From assembly GCA_973895155.1 (NCBI GenBank), contig OZ316891.1:2914001-2978000 (forward strand): 64,000 bases of DNA. Reading direction: 5' to 3'. This DNA comes from Marsupella aquatica. Lineage: Eukaryota; Marchantiophyta. This document shows, piece after piece, positions 59,284-64,000 of this stretch (position 1 is its first letter; every line of letters starts with the position of its first letter). A program made the position numbers and the translations under genes. The notes below the pieces were generated by a model. It had not been told where the DNA came from. It worked only from the letters and a program-made list of their open reading frames with translations, and searched no databases.

Positions 59284-59342
59284 TGTTGGGTATTTACTCT
59301 TACGTCTAGGCTTGCCGTTGCGATCGTCGTCTATGCTCAACA
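59284..59342 (+). repeat. 3' LTR of the copia element, internally deleted to 59 bp
   Basis: The first 27 bases (TGTTGGGTATTTACTCTTAC plus GTCTAGG) join directly to the last 32 (CTTGCCGTTGCGATCGTCGT and on to CTCAACA). The middle 416 bp present in the 5' LTR, including the minisatellite, is missing. The junction falls at a GG shared by both breakpoints. Confidence 0.88.
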
Positions 59343-59347
59343 GTCTA
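59343..59347. other. target site duplication, right copy (GTCTA)
   Basis: Identical to 53171-53175. Confidence 0.9.
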
Positions 59348-61435
59348 TTGAGCTTGAGTCAAGACACTAGTATTGAATTTCATAGATCCTATGGGGTTAC
59401 TTATCGAGGTGTTTGGTTGCTTGTGCAAGCAATGAGGACTGTTGAACGACGGTCGTGTTAGGGAGCAAGTAAGGCTTTGTATGGGAGTTGCCGCCAAAGG
59501 TGCGAAAGGTACTAAGTTGATTGCTCAGGGAGTTCTGTGTAGGCATTCAGGCACCAATGGTAGTACTTAGGCGAGGGTGATGAGATTGGTGAGGGTGCTG
59601 GGTGGCTAGGTCCACCACTAAGGGCAAGGTAAAAATTCTGATTAGCTTACCATTTCTTAGTCTTGTTTACATGTTTATTTGATGGGTTGGAGGCCACTCA
59701 GGTAAATCCAATGTTTGTGGCAAATGTAATGTTGGTTTGACTCTATTGAGATAGATTTGCTACTCATCGTTTGTTGCACATTGCCCTACCATTCTTCTCC
59801 CCCGTTTGATACCTTTGAGTTAGTCACCATGATGTTGGGTCTAATGTTGATGCGACATAGCATTGACTGTCCATTCTTCATGTCACGGTTACACTTGACT
59901 ACATGAACTACTTTTATGATGTCATAGTTTGGCATGTATTTGATTAATTATGTAGCTTCATACTTAGGTAGTTCACACATATGTCATGTAGTTGAGTAGA
60001 ACCAGTTGAGTATGGTTCTGCTCCAATTTAAGATATAGTTAGTTTTGGGCAGTTCCAGGAGTTTAAGCTAGTTTCTTGGGTGTGTCTCCTTGGATCATGT
60101 TTTCTATTGCTCCCTGTTGGACATCAATGTGATATGAGCAAATCCCAAACCATTTTGTTTAGTGATAGGTGGTCTTTTGCAACTCATTGTAGTAAGTTCC
60201 TTCCTTTATGTTGAAAGTTAGATTCAAGATTGAGGGGGAAGCTAGTTTGGCTCGAGAGTTCTGAGCACCTTTAAGTTGTATCAAGGAGATTACACTCCTT
60301 ACCATGTTTGCTGAACTTGCTATTAAAGTAAAATATTTGTGTACAAGTGTTTCTCATTGCACCTAGAAGATCCTAGAGATGGTGCCTATTTGCAGTTGCA
60401 ACCTCATTTTGTTATGTAGAACTTGTATTAAAAATTACTATGCAAAGTGAAGTAGAATTTTGTATGAATTTGTAACAAGAATTCTCTTTGATTCCATCTG
60501 GTGCTGCTTGATCATTGAAGGTATACACACTAGTAGTTCTTTCTAAATTATGCATCATTCTGAAAGAACTCATGACTGTTGACGGCATTGTAGCTTGGGG
60601 GTCTCACTTTATGGAGTCCCCCAATCACCTGTGACAGTTTTAGGTTGAGTACACCTAAAACTTAACAAAATTTGAAAGTATTTTATCCCTATTAACTTTG
60701 AATGTTCTTTGAATATTCTATAAATTAATTGGGTTTAAATTCTATCTTCTCCTATGAATTGCAAAAAATTGATTTAAAAGACCTTCATGTTCTCAAAGAA
60801 TTTTATTAAGTCTTTCCTTTGAACCAATAAAACTACCTTATGCTTTATCACAAATGACATGCATGCGACCCCCAAGCATTGTAATGTTGATCCTTCTTCA
60901 AATTTTAGCCAGAAAGGTGTGGTGGATTGGGTGAGCCAACAGAGCAAATTCAAGGAATTCGTGGCAAGTAGAATCTGCTAATTAAAAGCTAAATTTGTCT
61001 CACCCCAAATATCTTAAAATTGCCAGAGTTCTTGTGTAAGAAGTGGAGACGTAGTACAAGTACTTCTGATCTTGATCTTGATTCTAAAAGTCACTTTGTC
61101 ATTCCTACACAAATGAGTTTGTTTTGGTGTGTTTTGTTAATTGCCAGCATTTATTTAAATTCTGTTTTGCCTACGATGTTGAATAAACATCTAAAACTAC
61201 TCAAAACATGCACTAAGCTATACATTTCTTTTTTTGTCTTGAACGGAAATGGGGAGGAAATACAATTAGACTCCCCCCATCCCAATGTGACAGTTTTTCT
61301 GTAGGGAACCCAGACCAGGGTGAGCCCCAACGGATCCGACAGGGACCCGCACCAGGAAGGAGAGAGGATTAAATCAGGACCACAAAGTGGACGACCAGGG
61401 GCCGAACAGGTAATCAGAACTCCAATCCACTACCC
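59348..61435. other. spacer right of the copia element
   Basis: No gene is recognised. A hairpin-forming inverted repeat, TTGGGGGTCTC ... GAGTCCCCCAA, lies at 60595-60624. Confidence 0.45.
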
Positions 61436-61439
61436 ACAA

Positions 61440-61555
61440 AACCCATCCCACCCACACACAAATACCCTCCACACCCCAGTGTGTGGAGGGGGGATTGAAC
61501 CTGAGAGGTTCCAGACAAATCCCCTAGCCAATTGGTTAAGCTATACATTTCATCC
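61440..61555 (-). repeat. SINE-like, tRNA-derived fragment with hairpin
   Basis: On the minus strand TAGCTTAACCAATTGG (A-box-like) is followed by GGTTCAATCCC (B-box). A perfect hairpin CCCTCCACAC/GTGTGGAGGG lies just beyond. It belongs to the same class as the pieces at 29.8, 36.3 and 43.8 kb. Confidence 0.42.
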
Positions 61556-61559
61556 TTAC

Positions 61560-62860
61560 TTGTTCCTTATGAATTCAAACACTTGGTTTTAATTCAGATA
61601 TTGGCATATTGACATACTACCAAAACCCCTAGTGGCAGCAAACTGAAAAACCTGGTGAAACTTTGGAGTAAGCCACATAGGGGGATCTACGTCTAGAGGA
61701 ATGCGTCTACTTAGAGACCCTCAAACCATCAGCCTTGGTTGTACTAATGGAATAATGAATACCAGAGCACTGTGGGGTGCAATAGACACCCACTGTCTGA
61801 ACAAGGTAGTGATGAAACTAGGGGTTAAGGCCCCCGCTCTGTACAACAGACCACATGTGCTATTAGAAAACTAAGTACCATGGAAAATCAAAAGAGGTTA
61901 CAAGAGGATAAATACTAAACTCAAAAAATAGGGCAAATGCAACCCCACAAACCAAGAAAAAGGAAAACTAAACTAGGAGTCAGATAAAGATTTACCACTT
62001 CAATAGTGTGATGAGCTAGTGATCCACATCTAGAGAGTAGGGTTGCATTGAGCAAAATCAGCCTAAACTCACTCTGGGTTTCAAGGAGTGAACAACTAAG
62101 TAACATAACCATGCAAGAATCTTTCTGACCCAAAAAGGGAATACCCACCTCTTTCACAGACCTAACTACAAGCCGGGGAGGAAGAGGAACATTGACAGTC
62201 AGACATATTCAGAAGACATCAAAAAGTAGAGATTGAACATTGATATATAGTAATTACGCTTTCAGCTCCTAAATAACTGAGCAGATGCATGTTGAAGTCT
62301 AGGTCCAGATTCTCTGGGATTCGTGACTTCGTTTCTTCTCAGGTGTTGGTACATTGAAGTTCTCAATTGAGAAACTTTACAGTTTACATAATCGTTTCAG
62401 CCTCATGAACATCTAGAGATAGAAAAAGGGATAAACGAAGACAGCTGTAGAACCCAAGCTGAGTTCAAGTGCAATGCTCGCTAGTATCTTTTGCGCATGG
62501 GGACATCTTTAGCTTAAAACCAGTAAAAATGTTCCATGTTATCCAGTCTAGTGCCCCAGCATCTCACCGTAAGTACTTCCACCTGCAGTGATCACTCAAT
62601 AGACTTGCACTCCAGACCCTTCTCAGCCAACTAGGGAGGTGGTTCGCCATATAACTGGACACCCCGGGATTGTACAGAGCGACCATCCCCTACATCTTTG
62701 CAACCCTGCGTGATTACATTGAATTTGACCTGAGTCGGTCGGAGAGTCGATAAGACCTGAAAATTGGCACATGCCCAAGGGTAAAACCTAAAGTCTAGGT
62801 GTCCCGGTCACCTTTTACAACAAGAGTTTCGCGATTGCCAACCTGGTCAGTAAACGGTAC
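61560..62860. other. 3' flank of VPS25
   Basis: No gene is seen. The 3' untranslated region of VPS25 must lie in the right part; its end is not evident. Confidence 0.4.
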
Positions 62861-63888
62861 CTAGGCAGAAAACTTCACACCATCGTCATCTGCAGCACTT
62901 CCTTTGAACATAACTGCTTTTCCGGAATTCTCTAATACCTTTATAGCACGGACGAGCACGATCCTGTCTATCCCAGCAAGATCTGTGAAAAACCACAGAC
63001 AAAATGTGATGACTTCTTAAATAGGAAAGGCACGGAGCCCTGGTCCCAAACTAGCTAAGATGAAAAAATAAAATTTACCAGACAGGACATTCAAAGAACC
63101 TATCACTGAGCAAACGTTCAGGCCCGTTCGCCACAGCATGGATGAAGCACCATACATAGACAACATGCTTGCTTATGGAACGCCACCTGCTGGATAAGAA
63201 GGAGACTCTATATGACCGATGCACAAAACTGAAAGTAAAGAGGTCGCGAAGAGGTATGTACTGGGAAAAGAGATACTATGCTCGCTGAGATTCCTGAGTT
63301 TCAAATTTTTGAAATGTTTCGCTAACCCCCAAACACAATCAGGACCACAGCTCAACAAGAAAGACCACACATATTGAAGGACTCGTAGCAAACAGGGGCT
63401 CCGCGGCTAGGTCAAGGAGAGCACCTGTGCCACGAGTCTCATCTCCCGACTGGATCTCCTGAATAGTCATAACTCCATCCTCAAATCCGTACTCTCTGAC
63501 CTGCAAATTTTCCAGTGACAGAATTCATTAAGAATATCACTGAGGTTTGAGAATCTCACTAGAATAGGAAAGACCAATTGACCATATTTGCTTTCCACTA
63601 GCAAAGTCAATCAGGTAGCCATGACTTACCAAAATGGGATTCTTAACAGTGTTAGAATCCAACTTAAGCAACGAGACAAATGTAGGCCCATCATGCAAGC
63701 CCAAGGAACTCAGCGCATACGGAATTCGATGCTAAGGAAGGCTATGCTCACAAAATATCAGCGCACACGGAGATCGATGCTCTGGAAGGCTATGCTCACA
63801 AAATCTAGAAGCACTTTGGCCCATTCGTTTACGGTGCGCCAGAGAATGAGGCACTTTCGATGCCCTTTGTCTAACCATTCCGCCTTGC
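62861..63888 (-). CDS. VPS25: ESCRT-II subunit VPS25, last three exons (5' part outside window)
   Basis: Exons: 63888-63800, 63500-63425, 62982-62861, with GT-AG introns of 299 and 442 bp. The pieces read GKAEWLDKGHRKCLILW, then VREYGFEDGVMTIQEIQSGD, then DLAGIDRIVLVRAIKVLENS, and end GVKFSA. They follow the C-terminal two-thirds of plant VPS25 residue by residue (second winged-helix domain); splice phases keep the frame throughout. VPS25 is the 20-kDa subunit present twice in ESCRT-II; it recruits VPS20/ESCRT-III to endosomes for sorting of ubiquitinated membrane proteins into multivesicular bodies. The upstream exons coding for the N-terminal PPXY-containing domain are expected beyond 64000. 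The donor after the first exon here is duplicated about 48 bp downstream. Confidence 0.92.
63713..63804. repeat. 48-bp tandem duplication covering a VPS25 splice donor
   Basis: GCGCACACGGAGATCGATGC ... ACAAAAT (63761-63804) recurs at 63713-63756 with few changes, including the ATTTT|GTGAGC donor read on the minus strand. Confidence 0.75.
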
Positions 63889-64000
63889 CTGCATAGTTTT
63901 CAACAGAGACAGATCCCGGAATCTGGTTCACAACGGAAAGAATGCGCGGTAATCGACGGACAAAATGAAAACAGTAGTCGACTCATTATCAAAATTTAGA

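Larger units (their letters stand above)
53176..59342 (+). mobile_element. Ty1/copia LTR retrotransposon, nearly intact
   Basis: A 6,167-bp element bounded by GTCTA duplications. The order is 5' LTR 53176-53650, primer site TGGTATCAGAGC (53653-53664, initiator-Met type), a 1.1-kb leader, a single polyprotein frame 54785-59092 (gag, protease, integrase, RT, RNase H: the copia order), purine tract, then a 59-bp 3' LTR. The frame has only two stop codons and no frameshift, so insertion was fairly recent. Confidence 0.95.

Overview
The window is nuclear DNA from a land plant. The evidence is: (i) a six-exon type II MADS-box gene of the MIKC* class, (ii) the last three exons of the ESCRT-II gene VPS25, with best residue-level agreement to the plant protein, (iii) short GT-AG introns, and (iv) plant-type Ty3/gypsy and Ty1/copia retrotransposons, MITEs and SINE-like pieces in long gene-poor spacers. 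MIKC* genes occur in all land plants. The amount of repeat, the transposase family at the left end and the MADS protein make a spore-bearing lineage (lycophyte, fern or bryophyte) my first guess, but that is inference.

Layout. 1-6.5 kb: a gene cluster with a kinase-like protein lacking key catalytic residues (+), a coiled-coil protein (+), a spliced transposase-like gene (+) and a spliced 418-residue gene of unknown function (-). 6.5-9.0 kb: spacer. 9.0-27.35 kb: one decayed Ty3/gypsy element on the minus strand. Its intact 5' LTR is 4,667 bp and carries a long reading frame (folded plant-transposon-like domain plus coiled coil). Its 3' LTR is truncated and is itself interrupted by a 3,966-bp solo-LTR-like insertion with a 5-bp target duplication, from a different family but with the same kind of protein inside. 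27.35-32.2 kb: spacer with a GC-rich patch, a SINE-like piece and tandem repeats. 32.27-33.93 kb: the MADS-box gene (-), fully modelled, with a GA-rich minisatellite in its 5' leader and a TATA box pointing away from it. 35-53 kb: gene-poor spacer with two copies of a Mutator-type MITE (9- and 10-bp target duplications), SINE-like pieces, a 140-185-bp tandem array, a G-quadruplex motif and one orphan exon-like segment.

53.18-59.34 kb: a nearly intact Ty1/copia element (+). It has a perfect 5-bp target duplication, an initiator-Met-type primer site, only two stop codons in a 4.3-kb polyprotein frame, and a 3' LTR collapsed from 475 to 59 bp. 59.35-62.86 kb: spacer with a SINE-like piece. 62.86-64.0 kb: the 3' part of VPS25 (-), whose first exons lie beyond the window.

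Host genes with a clear cellular role are only MADS-box MIKC* (transcription) and VPS25 (endosomal sorting). Almost everything else is mobile DNA or its remains. The most unusual feature is the pair of unrelated-looking long LTRs that share a layout: the same protein architecture and a conserved U5 hairpin with a compensatory base change.
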